A stretch of DNA of 23,523 nt from JBAWAP01 sp049589355 (GCA_049589355.1 JBAWAP010000192.1:1-23523), one strand, 5' to 3'. Shown: positions 1-7,411, numbered from the stretch's first letter. The notes: a model not told the origin generated them from the letters alone. Translations and numbers: made by a program.

Positions 1-50
1 GCTGCCACCCCTTTAATCCCGGAGGATACGATCCCGTGCCGTAAAATAAG

Positions 51-73
51 GCCGCCATCGGCCTCATGGCGGC
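51..73. other. 8-bp perfect hairpin upstream of the ATPase gene
   Basis: GCCGCCAT and ATGGCGGC pair perfectly around a 7-nt loop. On the minus strand the stem is followed by CTTATTTTA, a loose T-rich tract, so it could end leftward transcription. No minus-strand gene ends here, however. It may equally be the end of a gene lying left of the window. The rest of 1-199 shows no convincing gene. Confidence 0.4.
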
Positions 74-199
74 ACAATGGGTTCTCTACCAGAAGGTTTG
101 GGCTCTTCGCGTTGAGTGAGTCTGAAGTTGGCGTATCTGATGTTACATGATGTTGCGAGTAAAAGGCGCTTTAAGAAAAAAACAGCTAGGAGGTGCGAA

Positions 200-1837
200 A
201 TGAAAATCGAATCTTTTACGATAAGAAACTATAGAAGCATTAGGAGATTCCAAATAGATAATCTGAGCCCGATTAATGTGTTTTTCGGTAAAAACAATGT
301 AGGCAAGTCAAATATACTCCGTGGATTGCATCTGGCGTTTTACTCCCTTAAGGATGATAGAATTTTCTTGCCCGATACAATGTTTTACAACAGGAATATT
401 TATAGACCTATTGAGATCACAATTGATCTAATCTTGGAAGAGGACTTTTGTGATGCAAAAGAAGTCATGAACGCCTTAGACGAAGGAATGCAGAGTATTC
501 GTTCCACAGTCGCCGATGATGAAGAGTTGTTCAAGGATATCATAAGGGAAGTGGACGATTTCATCAGGTATTCAGAATCATTTAAGCCACTAAAGAAGTT
601 GCGTCTAGGGACAAGTATGAACTATGATGAGGAAACAAGCAATATTAGAGTTTGGATTCGAGATTTGGGAGATGTTTACATGTTTGACTATGGGGAATAC
701 AGAATTTCATATCAGAAGCTACAAAGGGCTATCGAGCAAATAATAAATCGAGAGAAGCAAAGATCTATTGAATCCCTTACATCTGGATTAGCTCGTTTGG
801 GAGTTGATCTAGACGACTTGTTTACTGTCCCCTTTAGATTTCTTGAGAGGCTTGATAGGGATGAATTGACAAGCTTGAGGAGTCGTATCGCTAGATATGC
901 TAAAGATCCTGATAAAGTGCGTGAAGCTCAATGGATGATAGATCAATATATAGATCAATATATAGGGACACTTCAAGAACTAACAGGCAAACGCATAGAA
1001 CCTTTTTCAAAAACTTTCGATATAGTGAAACAGTATTTCGATAAACTTTCTGATAGCTTCGTCCTAATTCCAAACAAAGAATATTTCTCGAAAGGCCCCT
1101 TCAATAAGAAGGGTGGACAACAAATCGAAATCTTTGCTACTGACAGATTCGAGGATAGATTGCTCTCGCTCATCGAATCACCCAGCAAGAAAGATCGAGA
1201 GTTCATTGAGAAGTTTAACAGCGTTTTTAGCACATCATATAAGGATTTGGGGGGGATTGAAATTAGCAAATTCAGGGATAGAGTGTTCGCAATTTTCGAC
1301 ACTGGCTTTACTGCACTTCCAATTGAAAATCAAGGTCTGGGTATTCAAGATCTGTTTCTTTATCTGGCACACACGATTCTATTCGATTCCGCCATAATCG
1401 CCATTGAAGAACCGGAGGGGGGCCTGTCCGCAGAAAACCAAAGAATCTTGCATAATATCATCGAAGATGTTTATTCAGGAAGCGATAAGCAAATTTTTAT
1501 CTCCTCGCACTCTGAGGAGTTTGAAACACCGAACAGCTATATCATTGAGATGGGCGTTGAAGGAACAAAAGAAATCAGTAGAATAGAAAAACAAAAAGAA
1601 TATGAAGAAAAGATAGACGGAATATTAATTAGAAGAAGACTGGCGGAGGAAACAGAGCACTATGAGGCTCTTCTCAAAGAAATTGCCGAAAGGCAAATAA
1701 CCCTCGATATACTGAGTTATATCGGCAAAATCAGGGATGAAGAAGGAATTGATGCACAGAGAATATCCAATGATTTGGGCTATGAGAAGGAAAAGGTTGA
1801 AGCAATCCTGGAAGAAATCGCTGGGAGAAGGACATGA
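200..1837 (+). CDS. OLD/SMC-like AAA ATPase (AAA_15/AAA_21 type)
   Basis: This is a 545-residue ATPase of the OLD/RecF/SMC-like class. The ATG at 200 is preferred because AGGAGG lies 6 nt upstream (188-193); the frame stays open upstream to a GTG at 116, but that stretch looks non-coding. Walker A is GKNNVGKS (residues 30-37), after an N-terminus (KIESFTIRNYRSI) typical of RecF-like proteins. Walker B is IAIEEPE with the catalytic glutamates near 403-406, followed by a D-loop-like GGLSAENQ and an H-loop SSHS (His437). No Toprim domain follows, unlike classical OLD nucleases. Instead the last 50 or so residues look like a helical, winged-helix-like segment (ITLDILSYIGKI to the end). The gene is A+T-rich compared with the genes from 2338 on, which suggests acquisition. 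Its stop overlaps the next start (ATGA), so the two are probably translated together. The biological role is unknown; defence or DNA repair is likely for this class. Confidence 0.88.
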   Translation: MKIESFTIRNYRSIRRFQIDNLSPINVFFGKNNVGKSNILRGLHLAFYSLKDDRIFLPDTMFYNRNIYRPIEITIDLILEEDFCDAKEVMNALDEGMQSIRSTVADDEELFKDIIREVDDFIRYSESFKPLKKLRLGTSMNYDEETSNIRVWIRDLGDVYMFDYGEYRISYQKLQRAIEQIINREKQRSIESLTSGLARLGVDLDDLFTVPFRFLERLDRDELTSLRSRIARYAKDPDKVREAQWMIDQYIDQYIGTLQELTGKRIEPFSKTFDIVKQYFDKLSDSFVLIPNKEYFSKGPFNKKGGQQIEIFATDRFEDRLLSLIESPSKKDREFIEKFNSVFSTSYKDLGGIEISKFRDRVFAIFDTGFTALPIENQGLGIQDLFLYLAHTILFDSAIIAIEEPEGGLSAENQRILHNIIEDVYSGSDKQIFISSHSEEFETPNSYIIEMGVEGTKEISRIEKQKEYEEKIDGILIRRRLAEETEHYEALLKEIAERQITLDILSYIGKIRDEEGIDAQRISNDLGYEKEKVEAILEEIAGRRT

Positions 1838-2265
1838 GTGAACCACTCCGGATAAGCGACATAAGGAATATCGCACAGGAAATGGCAGAAGATATATTAC
1901 GAGAACAACGAAGAGCTTTGAGCGAGATTAGCGCGAAGATAAACAGAAACCATTCGAAGATCATTGCCGTGATATTCTCACAAAGTAGAAAAATCAGGCA
2001 AGAAATCGGATATCAAACTGTGATTCTGAAAGTATTGGAGGACAGTTTAAGCGATATTCAATTTGATGCAGACACAGGGGTTTCTTCCAAAATTGAGATT
2101 AGTGTTGGAAGTGAAGTTTTTGGAACTGGAGCGAAGTGGGTTGTGGATGTGGATATTGGCAATGCAAGTTATGGTGAGATTCTGGAAGCGATACAACGCG
2201 CGCCTGGCATTCCAAACAGAGTAAAAGACCTGGCAAAATCAAAACTAAGGGAGTTACGTAACTAG
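1834..2265 (+). CDS. Small unknown protein coupled to the AAA ATPase
   Basis: I do not recognise this 143-residue protein. Its ATG overlaps the ATPase stop by 4 nt (ATGA), so it is probably translated by reinitiation and may form a complex with the ATPase. The first 70 or so residues are rich in charged residues and helix formers (NIAQEMAEDILREQRRALSEI, then SQSRKIRQEIGYQ) and look like a helical or coiled-coil arm. The middle (SSKIEISVGSEVFGTGAKWVVDVDIGN) looks like beta strands, and the C-terminus is basic and helical. No membrane segment, cysteine cluster or known nuclease motif is visible. It shares the A+T-rich composition of the ATPase gene. In two-gene ATPase cassettes such a partner is often the effector or a regulator, but nothing here proves that. 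Confidence 0.75.
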   Translation: MSEPLRISDIRNIAQEMAEDILREQRRALSEISAKINRNHSKIIAVIFSQSRKIRQEIGYQTVILKVLEDSLSDIQFDADTGVSSKIEISVGSEVFGTGAKWVVDVDIGNASYGEILEAIQRAPGIPNRVKDLAKSKLRELRN

Positions 2266-2337
2266 CCGTCCTGCTTGCCAGAACTCCCCTGAGAGTACTA
2301 CGTTCACAGCCTTATCAGAAGGGCAAAGGATGGCGAA

Positions 2338-2766
2338 ATGCCACTCACAGTACTGAAAGTTGAAATTGGGAACCCTGCTAATCCCGAAGTGACGGAGGAG
2401 GTGGAGTTGTTAGTCGACTCTGGGGCCATCTACTCCGTGGTTCCCACGCCGATTTTGGAGAAGCTCGGTATCAAGCCACTCGCTGAACAGGAATTCCGAT
2501 TGGCAAATGGCTCGAAGGTGGTCCGCAAAAAGGGCATCGCACTCTTCAGATATGAAGAAAGGGTGGGCGGAGCAGATGTCGTTTTCGGCGAAGAGGGTGA
2601 TAGTACGCTCCTGGGCGCCTTCACCCTCGAAGCACTGGGGCTAGTCCTCGATCCGTTGAAGCGAGAGCTGAGACCTTTGCCCATGCTTCTCGTTACTCTG
2701 CCAAAAGCAGACAGCAATCATAGAATCAGGAGGTCCGATTTTGAGAAAAATTATGACGGGGCCTAA
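2338..2766 (+). CDS. Retropepsin-like clan AA aspartic protease
   Basis: This 142-residue protein is a single-domain, retroviral-type aspartic protease. The active-site motif LLVDSGAIYSVVP has Asp27 in DSGA, where DTGA is the usual form. A second typical signature, LLGAFTLEALGL followed by VLDP, comes near residues 90-105. Such proteases work as dimers, each subunit giving one catalytic aspartate. There is no signal peptide, so it is probably cytoplasmic. The start at 2338 has only a weak ribosome-binding site (AAGGAT about 6 nt upstream). The 3' end overlaps the next gene by 26 nt in another frame, which suggests co-transcription. The natural substrate is unknown. Confidence 0.82.
   Translation: MPLTVLKVEIGNPANPEVTEEVELLVDSGAIYSVVPTPILEKLGIKPLAEQEFRLANGSKVVRKKGIALFRYEERVGGADVVFGEEGDSTLLGAFTLEALGLVLDPLKRELRPLPMLLVTLPKADSNHRIRRSDFEKNYDGA
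2728..2733 (+). promoter_or_regulatory. Shine-Dalgarno site that supports a TTG start
   Basis: AGGAGG lies 7 nt before TTG at 2741 and inside the preceding protease gene. An in-frame ATG follows at 2753, too far from this site. The spacing therefore favours the TTG start, which also gives the lipoprotein signal a normal basic N-terminus (MRKIM). Confidence 0.65.
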
Positions 2767-3802
2767 GGTCGTCCTTTGGCTCTCTATAATCGCCGCCTTG
2801 CTAACAGGCTGTGGCGGCGCAGCACCACCCACCAGTTGGCCAGGGCTGACAGTAGCCGAGGACGCGGTGTACCTCGCCGCTGGCGCTAAGGTCCACGCCC
2901 TGGATGCGGAGACGGGCAACCAAAAGTGGGAATTCCCCACCGAGGAGAAGAAGGGCCCCTTCTACTCTACCCCAGCAGTGGAAGAGGGCCTGGTCTTCAT
3001 CGGCTCCAGTGACCACAATCTTTACGCTCTGGATGCTGTCACGGGCAACCAGCGGTGGGCCTTCGCCGCCAAGAAGCCCATCATCGCCGGGCCCACGGTG
3101 GCCGGCGATACGCTTTACGTGGCCTCCGCCGACTTCAAGGTCTATGCCTTAGAGTCAGCCACGGGGGGCGGGCGGTGGGAGTTCACCACGGGTAACTGGA
3201 TCTGGGCCACGCCGCTGGTAGCCGACGACAAGGTGTACGTTGGCTCCATGGACCACAAGATGTACTGCCTCGACGCCGAAAGCGGCCAGAAACTGTGGGA
3301 GTTCAAGGCCGGCGGCGCAGTGGCCGCTACCCCCACCCTGGCTGGGGATCTGCTCTACTTCGGCGCTTACGACGGTAAGGTCTATGCTCTGGACGCAGCC
3401 AGTGGTCAGAAGAAGTGGGAGTTCCAATCAGGCGGCTGGGTCTGGAGCCAGCCTCTGGTAATGAGCGATACCGTCTACGTTGGTTCCATGGACAAGATGG
3501 TCTATGCTTTAGATGCCACCAGCGGCCAGAAGAAGTGGGAGTTCGCTACCGGTGGCGCAGTCCTGGCCAGCCCGGCCTCTGCCGAGGGCCTGCTCTACGT
3601 GGCCTCGGAGGATAAACAGCTCTACGCCCTGGATGCCGCTACCGGGCAGAAACGGTGGTGGTTTACCGCTAAGGCAGGCCTTTTCACACCCCCGGTTTTG
3701 GCCAGTGGGGCAATCTACATCTGTTCCCAAGATGGGCGAGTATACGCCTTGGATGCCGATAGCGGCAACCAGCGCTGGGTCTTCCCGCGGGCAGAACAAT
3801 AA
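2741..3802 (+). CDS. PQQ-like beta-propeller lipoprotein (BamB-like fold)
   Basis: This is a 353-residue surface lipoprotein. The signal sequence ends in a lipobox LLTGC with the lipidated cysteine at residue 24, followed by a short GGAAPPTS linker. The rest is eight copies of the PQQ/propeller motif of the form YALDAxxGxxxWxF. The last seven are spaced by exactly 40 codons (residues near 96, 136, 176, 216, 256, 296 and 336), after a first unit at residue 53. Eight blades fit a closed PQQ-type propeller. Most proteins of this kind in such genomes act as scaffolds or binding platforms. No quinone-dehydrogenase catalytic residues can be assigned. It lies 14 nt upstream of yidC, whose product inserts membrane proteins, so a role in envelope assembly is plausible but is inference. 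Confidence 0.9.
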   Translation: MRKIMTGPKVVLWLSIIAALLTGCGGAAPPTSWPGLTVAEDAVYLAAGAKVHALDAETGNQKWEFPTEEKKGPFYSTPAVEEGLVFIGSSDHNLYALDAVTGNQRWAFAAKKPIIAGPTVAGDTLYVASADFKVYALESATGGGRWEFTTGNWIWATPLVADDKVYVGSMDHKMYCLDAESGQKLWEFKAGGAVAATPTLAGDLLYFGAYDGKVYALDAASGQKKWEFQSGGWVWSQPLVMSDTVYVGSMDKMVYALDATSGQKKWEFATGGAVLASPASAEGLLYVASEDKQLYALDAATGQKRWWFTAKAGLFTPPVLASGAIYICSQDGRVYALDADSGNQRWVFPRAEQ

Positions 3803-3809
3803 AGGAGGT
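3801..3809 (+). promoter_or_regulatory. Strong ribosome-binding site for yidC GTG start
   Basis: AAAGGAGGT overlaps the stop codon of the propeller gene and lies 7 nt before GTG 3817. It fixes that start and indicates that the two genes are read from one transcript. Confidence 0.7.
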
Positions 3810-3816
3810 AGCTTAC

Positions 3817-4557
3817 GTGTCACAACTGTGGAACCTTCTGCTTCAAGGCATGGTCAACAGCCTACTCTTCCTGTACAATGTGCTGGCCCATAATTTCGCT
3901 CTCAGCATAACCGTTTTCACTGTGCTGGTGCGGCTTATCACCCTGCCCTTGACTCTGCCCGCCCAACGCTCGGCGAAAGTCCAGCAGGAAATCCAACCCG
4001 AGATCGAGCAGATCCGCAAGAAATACGCCAAGGACAAAGAGAAGCAATCGCAGGAGATGATGAAGCTCTATCGTGAGAAAGGCATCAACCCGGCCATGGG
4101 CTGCCTGCCCATGCTTCTTCAGTTGCCTATCATGCTGGCTTTCTATCAAGCCATTATCAAAGCCCTGGCCAACACCCCTTTGCAGATGATCAGCCTGGGC
4201 AAATTCGCCTCGGCTAGCCTCTCGCACCTGGTGCCCCTGGGGAGCCGTTTCCTGTGGCTAGACCTGGGCTACCCCGACACCACGTTCGTCCTGCCGATCC
4301 TGGTGGTGGCCACGACCTGGATTCAACAGAAAATGGCCACGCCGCCCAGTACTGACTCCCAAGCGGCCTCGATGAGCCAGAGCATGCAAATCACCATGCC
4401 CCTGATGTTTGGCTTTATTACCATGTCTCTGGCCTCAGGTCTAGCAGTTTACTTCGTCATATCCAACCTGGTAGGTATCATCATCCAGTACTTCATCACT
4501 GGTTGGGGCGGCCTTTTGCCGCAGAGGGGCGAGAAGAAAGGCAAGAAAGGAAAGTAA
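3817..4557 (+). CDS. yidC: Membrane protein insertase YidC/Oxa1/SpoIIIJ
   Basis: This 246-residue protein is a short, Gram-positive-type YidC that inserts and folds membrane proteins, alone or with the Sec translocon. The first conserved segment (FALSITVFTVLVRLITLPLTLPAQRSAKVQQ) carries the family arginine, Arg39, in the hydrophilic groove. It is followed by the charged cytoplasmic hairpin (QPEIEQIRKKYAKDKEKQSQEMMKLYREKGINP) and the family motif GCLPMLLQLPIMLAFYQAI. Further membrane segments follow, the last at AVYFVISNLVGIIIQYFI, and a lysine-rich tail ends the protein. There is no large periplasmic domain and no clear lipobox, unlike SpoIIIJ. The jag gene starts 6 nt after it, the conserved arrangement near the replication origin of many bacteria, although rnpA and rpmH are not found upstream here. 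Confidence 0.96.
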   Translation: MSQLWNLLLQGMVNSLLFLYNVLAHNFALSITVFTVLVRLITLPLTLPAQRSAKVQQEIQPEIEQIRKKYAKDKEKQSQEMMKLYREKGINPAMGCLPMLLQLPIMLAFYQAIIKALANTPLQMISLGKFASASLSHLVPLGSRFLWLDLGYPDTTFVLPILVVATTWIQQKMATPPSTDSQAASMSQSMQITMPLMFGFITMSLASGLAVYFVISNLVGIIIQYFITGWGGLLPQRGEKKGKKGK

Positions 4558-4563
4558 GCAGCG

Positions 4564-5265
4564 ATGGAAGGAGAAGCAAAGAGCATCGAAGTCAGCGCCT
4601 CCACAGTCGAAGAAGCCATCGCCAAGGGCCTAGCTGAGTTAGGGAAGGCCGAAGACGAGGTAGAGATCGAGGTTCTGAGCCCTGGAAGCCGGGGGGTGTT
4701 AGGAATCGGAGCCAAGGACGCTGTGGTCCGCCTCAGCTTTGTCGAGCCAGAGGAAGAGGCACTGCTCCTTGACGAGAGTGTGGAGCAGATAGCCAAGGAG
4801 ACCCTACAGGAATTGTTAACTAAAATGGGAGTGAAGGCCCAAGTGACCATTAGACCCGAGGAGGAAATCCCTCAAGACGAGGATGCGCCGCCGTTTATCT
4901 TGGACGTAATGGGCGACGACCTGGGAGTCCTCATCGGACGGCAAGGCCAGACCTTGCTGGCTTTGCAATACGTCACTCGCCTCATCGTCAGCCGAGAGGT
5001 GCAGCGTTGGGTCAGCTTGGTCGTTGATGTTGAAAAATACAAGGCTCGTCGGGAGAAATCGCTCCAGCAACTGGCCCAAAGGATGGCCGAGCGAGTATCC
5101 TTTAACCACCAACCGATAGCTCTGGAGCCCATGCCCCCCCATGAGCGCCGTATCATCCACCTGGCCTTGCGCGACCACCCCATCGTGACCACGAAGAGCA
5201 TAGGTAAGGACGATCAGCGAAAGGTGACTATTGTGCCCAAAGGCTCCAGCGGTTCGACACACTGA
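4564..5265 (+). CDS. jag: KH/R3H RNA-binding protein Jag (KhpB)
   Basis: This 233-residue cytoplasmic RNA-binding protein has all three family domains. They are an N-terminal Jag_N domain (residues 1-60, with the SRGVLGIGAKDAVV motif), a KH domain with GRQG loop (Gly125-Gly128 in GVLIGRQGQTLLALQ), and an R3H domain ending in RRIIH (Arg195 to His199). KhpB homologues bind many RNAs and affect cell division and envelope growth in Firmicutes. The gene is 6 nt after yidC and is very probably in its operon. A terminator-like hairpin at 5436-5460 follows. The gene for the KhpA partner is not in the window. Confidence 0.95.
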   Translation: MEGEAKSIEVSASTVEEAIAKGLAELGKAEDEVEIEVLSPGSRGVLGIGAKDAVVRLSFVEPEEEALLLDESVEQIAKETLQELLTKMGVKAQVTIRPEEEIPQDEDAPPFILDVMGDDLGVLIGRQGQTLLALQYVTRLIVSREVQRWVSLVVDVEKYKARREKSLQQLAQRMAERVSFNHQPIALEPMPPHERRIIHLALRDHPIVTTKSIGKDDQRKVTIVPKGSSGSTH

Positions 5266-5365
5266 TTTTGATAGGTGATTTCACGTTCTTCTACGGAAAC
5301 CTTGCGTCAACTACCAAAAACGCTGTGGCTCACCACTAGCTCAGGCTAGCTTGGTGTGGCGGTGT

Positions 5366-5431
5366 CCTGAGCCTTCGGCGTGAGCTCAGTTGAACGCTTG
5401 TCGAAGGGCCTGTCCTGAGCTTATCGAAGGG
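5366..5431. repeat. CTGAGC/TCGAAGGG dispersed repeat cluster
   Basis: This stretch holds copies of the motif family CCTGAGCTTGTCGAAGGG. They are CCTGAGCCTTCGGCGTGAGCTCAG (5366-5389), TTGTCGAAGGG in the middle, and CCTGAGCTTATCGAAGGG (5414-5431). Related copies are at 6257-6302 and 8382-8404. Such motifs are non-coding intergenic repeats; no function can be read from the sequence. Confidence 0.7.
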
Positions 5432-5435
5432 TTGG

Positions 5436-5460
5436 CCCACCTCCTGGTGGGTTTCCTTTT
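5436..5460 (+). terminator. Intrinsic terminator after jag
   Basis: CCCACC (5436-5441) pairs with GGTGGG (5446-5451) around a TCCT loop and is followed directly by TTTCCTTTT. This ends the yidC-jag transcript 14 nt before parA. Any parA promoter must then overlap this site, or parA relies on read-through; no clear promoter was found. Confidence 0.7.
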
Positions 5461-5474
5461 AGGACTTCGATGCT

Positions 5475-6248
5475 ATGAGCAAGATCTACGTCCTGGCCAA
5501 CCAAAAGGGCGGCGTCGGCAAGACGACTACCGCCGTCAACCTGGGTGCCTATCTTGCACTTATTGGCATGAGGGTCCTGGTGATTGACATTGACCCCCAA
5601 GCCAACACTACCAGCAGCCTGGGCTTCGACAAAAACAACCTACCCCTCTCTATCTACGACGCTATCATCAACAAGGTTCCCATTACCGAAACCATACTCC
5701 TAACCAATCGCCTCTGCCTGGACCTGGCCCCCTCATCGCCAGCCCTAGCTGGAGCCGAGGTGGAGATGGTTGGCCTCCTGGCTCGCGAGTATCTCCTGCG
5801 CAAAGCCATCGTGCCGGTGATTGAACGTTACGACTATGTCCTGATTGACTGTCCGCCCAGCTTGGGCCTCCTCACTATCAACGCCCTCTCTGCAGCCGCA
5901 GATGGTGTCATTATCCCCATCCAATGCGAATATCTGGCTTTGGAGGGTTTGACCCTGCTCATCCACACCATAAACCTGGTGCGGGACAATCTGAACCCTC
6001 GCCTGAAAATAAGAGGGCTGCTGATGACCATGTACGACAGTCGCACCAATCTCTCTCAACAGGTAGTGGAGGAGGTGCGCACGCATTTTGCAGATAAGGT
6101 CTTCGACACCATCATCCCACGAAATGTCCGCTTGAGTGAGGCCCCAAGTCATGGGGAAACCATCCTGAGCTATGATCCTCAGAGCACAGGCGGCTTGGCT
6201 TATCGAGCCTTGGCCCAGGAATTGATAATGGGAGACGAGGGGAGTTGA
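5475..6248 (+). CDS. parA: Chromosome partitioning ATPase ParA (Soj)
   Basis: This 257-residue Walker-type ATPase moves newly replicated origins together with ParB. The deviant Walker A KGGVGKTT (residues 11-18) has the signature lysine of ParA/MinD proteins. The switch region VIDIDPQANTT follows, then VLIDCPPSLGLLT as Walker B and a C-terminal LSEAPSHG motif typical of chromosomal Soj proteins. The length is standard and there is no N-terminal DNA-binding extension, as expected for chromosomal (type Ia-short) ParA. The ribosome-binding site before ATG 5475 is weak (TTAGGAC). parB follows after an 83-nt gap that holds a tandem 23-bp repeat. Confidence 0.97.
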   Translation: MSKIYVLANQKGGVGKTTTAVNLGAYLALIGMRVLVIDIDPQANTTSSLGFDKNNLPLSIYDAIINKVPITETILLTNRLCLDLAPSSPALAGAEVEMVGLLAREYLLRKAIVPVIERYDYVLIDCPPSLGLLTINALSAAADGVIIPIQCEYLALEGLTLLIHTINLVRDNLNPRLKIRGLLMTMYDSRTNLSQQVVEEVRTHFADKVFDTIIPRNVRLSEAPSHGETILSYDPQSTGGLAYRALAQELIMGDEGS

Positions 6249-6256
6249 TCGCCCGC

Positions 6257-6302
6257 CCTGAGCTTGTCGAAGGGCTCGTCCTGAGCTTGCCGAAGGGCTC
6301 GT
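6257..6302 (+). repeat. Tandem pair of 23-bp repeats between parA and parB
   Basis: The unit CCTGAGCTTGTCGAAGGGCTCGT occurs at 6257-6279 and again at 6280-6302 with one change (GT to GC). It belongs to the same family as 5366-5431. It fills most of the parA-parB gap but leaves the parB ribosome-binding site at 6319-6325 intact. Confidence 0.85.
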
Positions 6303-6331
6303 TCTGACTCTTATCCATCGGAGGGACTATC

Positions 6332-7186
6332 ATGGCCAAAAAGAGAGGCCTAGGAAAAGGTTTGGGTGCCCTTATCCCTGTCAGCGAAACAGGCCCCACC
6401 GAAGTGCCCATTGATGCCATAGTGCCCAACCCCATGCAACCTCGTCAAGGCCTTGATCTGGAAGCGCTTGAAGAGCTGGCCGCTTCGATTCGTGAGCACG
6501 GCCTCATCCAGCCCCTCATCGTCAGTCAGGTGTCGGATGTGGAGGCCCAACGCTATCAACTCATCGCTGGGGAGAGGCGCCTGGAAGCTGCCAAATTGGC
6601 CGACTTGACCAAGGTGCCCGTCATCATCAGAGAGGCAACTCCCCAAGAGATGTTGGAGTTGGCCCTGGTAGAGAACATCCAGCGGGCCGATCTGAATCCT
6701 TTGGAGCAGGCGACGGCCTACCGACACCTGATGGACGACTTCGGCCTCACCCAGGAGCAGGTCGCGGAGAGGGTGGGCAAGAGCCGGGTAGCGGTGGCCA
6801 ACTCTGTGCGTTTGCTTCGCCTGCCCGATGAGGTAAAGGGCAGCTTGGCCCAAGGCCAGATCACCGAGGGCCACGCTAGGGCCATGCTAGCCTTGGATGA
6901 GCCGGATGGCCAACGAAATGTTTGGAAAGCGGTCCTTGGGCGAGGCCTAAACGTGCGGCAGACAGAGGAGATGGTTCGCCGCCTGACCGCCGGGCCGAGG
7001 CCCAAGCGTCTGGAGCAGCCGCCTTCGTCGGAGACCAAGGCGTTGGAGGATCGGTTTCGGGCAGCCCTGGGCACCAAGGTACAGCTCTTCCGCTCCAAGC
7101 GCGGAGGCAGGCTAGTCATCCACTTCTACTCCGAGGAGGATTTGCAAGCCCTCTACGAGCTCATGGTGAGAGACGTTTCACCATAG
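6332..7186 (+). CDS. parB: Chromosome partitioning protein ParB (Spo0J)
   Basis: This 284-residue protein is a CTP-dependent DNA clamp that loads at parS and stimulates ParA. It opens with the typical MAKKRGLGKGLGALIP leader, the ParA-contacting basic segment. The ParB/Srx nucleotide-binding domain follows, with GERR at residues 80-83 and ENIQRADLNPLEQ at 104-116. A helix-turn-helix (LTQEQVAERVGKSRVAVANSVRLL, about residues 129-152) binds parS. The C-terminus carries the dimerisation segment. The start is supported by GGAGGGA 7 nt upstream. I could not find a consensus parS (TGTTTCACGTGAAACA-like) anywhere in the window. The stop codon lies in one arm of a large folded element. Confidence 0.97.
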   Translation: MAKKRGLGKGLGALIPVSETGPTEVPIDAIVPNPMQPRQGLDLEALEELAASIREHGLIQPLIVSQVSDVEAQRYQLIAGERRLEAAKLADLTKVPVIIREATPQEMLELALVENIQRADLNPLEQATAYRHLMDDFGLTQEQVAERVGKSRVAVANSVRLLRLPDEVKGSLAQGQITEGHARAMLALDEPDGQRNVWKAVLGRGLNVRQTEEMVRRLTAGPRPKRLEQPPSSETKALEDRFRAALGTKVQLFRSKRGGRLVIHFYSEEDLQALYELMVRDVSP

Positions 7187-7266
7187 CGGGTAGCAACCCA
7201 ACCGCGTTGGGCGTCAAAGGCCGATGACAGCTTAAGACGGCCACTACGATTGGCCTTCTACCCGCT
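7185..7266. other. 82-nt branched inverted-repeat element on the parB stop
   Basis: The outer arms AGCGGGTAG (7185-7193) and CTACCCGCT (7258-7266) pair perfectly. The adjacent inner arms AAGGCCGAT (7217-7225) and ATTGGCCTT (7249-7257) pair with one wobble. Between outer and inner left arms sits a 6-bp hairpin, CCCAAC-CGC-GTTGGG (7197-7211). The whole forms a three-way junction of about 24 bp. No T-tract follows, so it is not a standard intrinsic terminator. It has no tRNA-like T-arm. Confidence 0.6.
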
Positions 7267-7276
7267 TATATCGTAA

Positions 7277-7411
7277 TTTCAGCAGGAGTATAAGGACGCA
7301 GTCGAGACACTGTATGCCGTGGCCTATAAACTCAAGTTCATGAGCAAGAAGGAAAAAGGCTTTGATTGCGTCGTACTGCCTCTGGAGGGGCTATATGTTC
7401 ATCTTCATTGA
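7277..7411 (+). pseudogene. Fragment of a GyrI-like domain protein
   Basis: The open frame from 7277 to the stop at 7409 reads QEYKDAVETLYAVAYKLKF, then MSKKEKGFDCVVLPLEGLYV. This matches my memory of the conserved core of GyrI-like small-molecule-binding proteins (EYxDAVExLYxVSYTLKF then MPLEGLWW). The frame is preceded by an in-frame TAA at 7274-7276 and lacks the N-terminal third and the whole C-terminal half of a family of about 200 residues. It is therefore a decayed remnant and not a gene. Confidence 0.65.

Noticed and set aside
116..199. Extended start (GTG 116) for the AAA ATPase
   Set aside because: The AGGAGG at 188-193 and the conserved N-terminus at ATG 200 make the upstream 28 codons unlikely to be translated.
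200..2265. Known two-gene systems such as PARIS or a toxin-antitoxin pair
   Set aside because: The partner has no Toprim or recognised toxin motif, and the ATPase features alone do not identify a named system.
6350..6874. Long minus-strand open frame opposite parB
   Set aside because: It lies inside a certain gene, has no ribosome-binding site and has leucine/glutamine-rich composition typical of antisense reading.
7185..7266. Possible tRNA gene because of length and cloverleaf-like folding
   Set aside because: The outer stem is 9 bp, no GTTCRA T-loop or proper anticodon arm is present, and the fold is a three-way junction.
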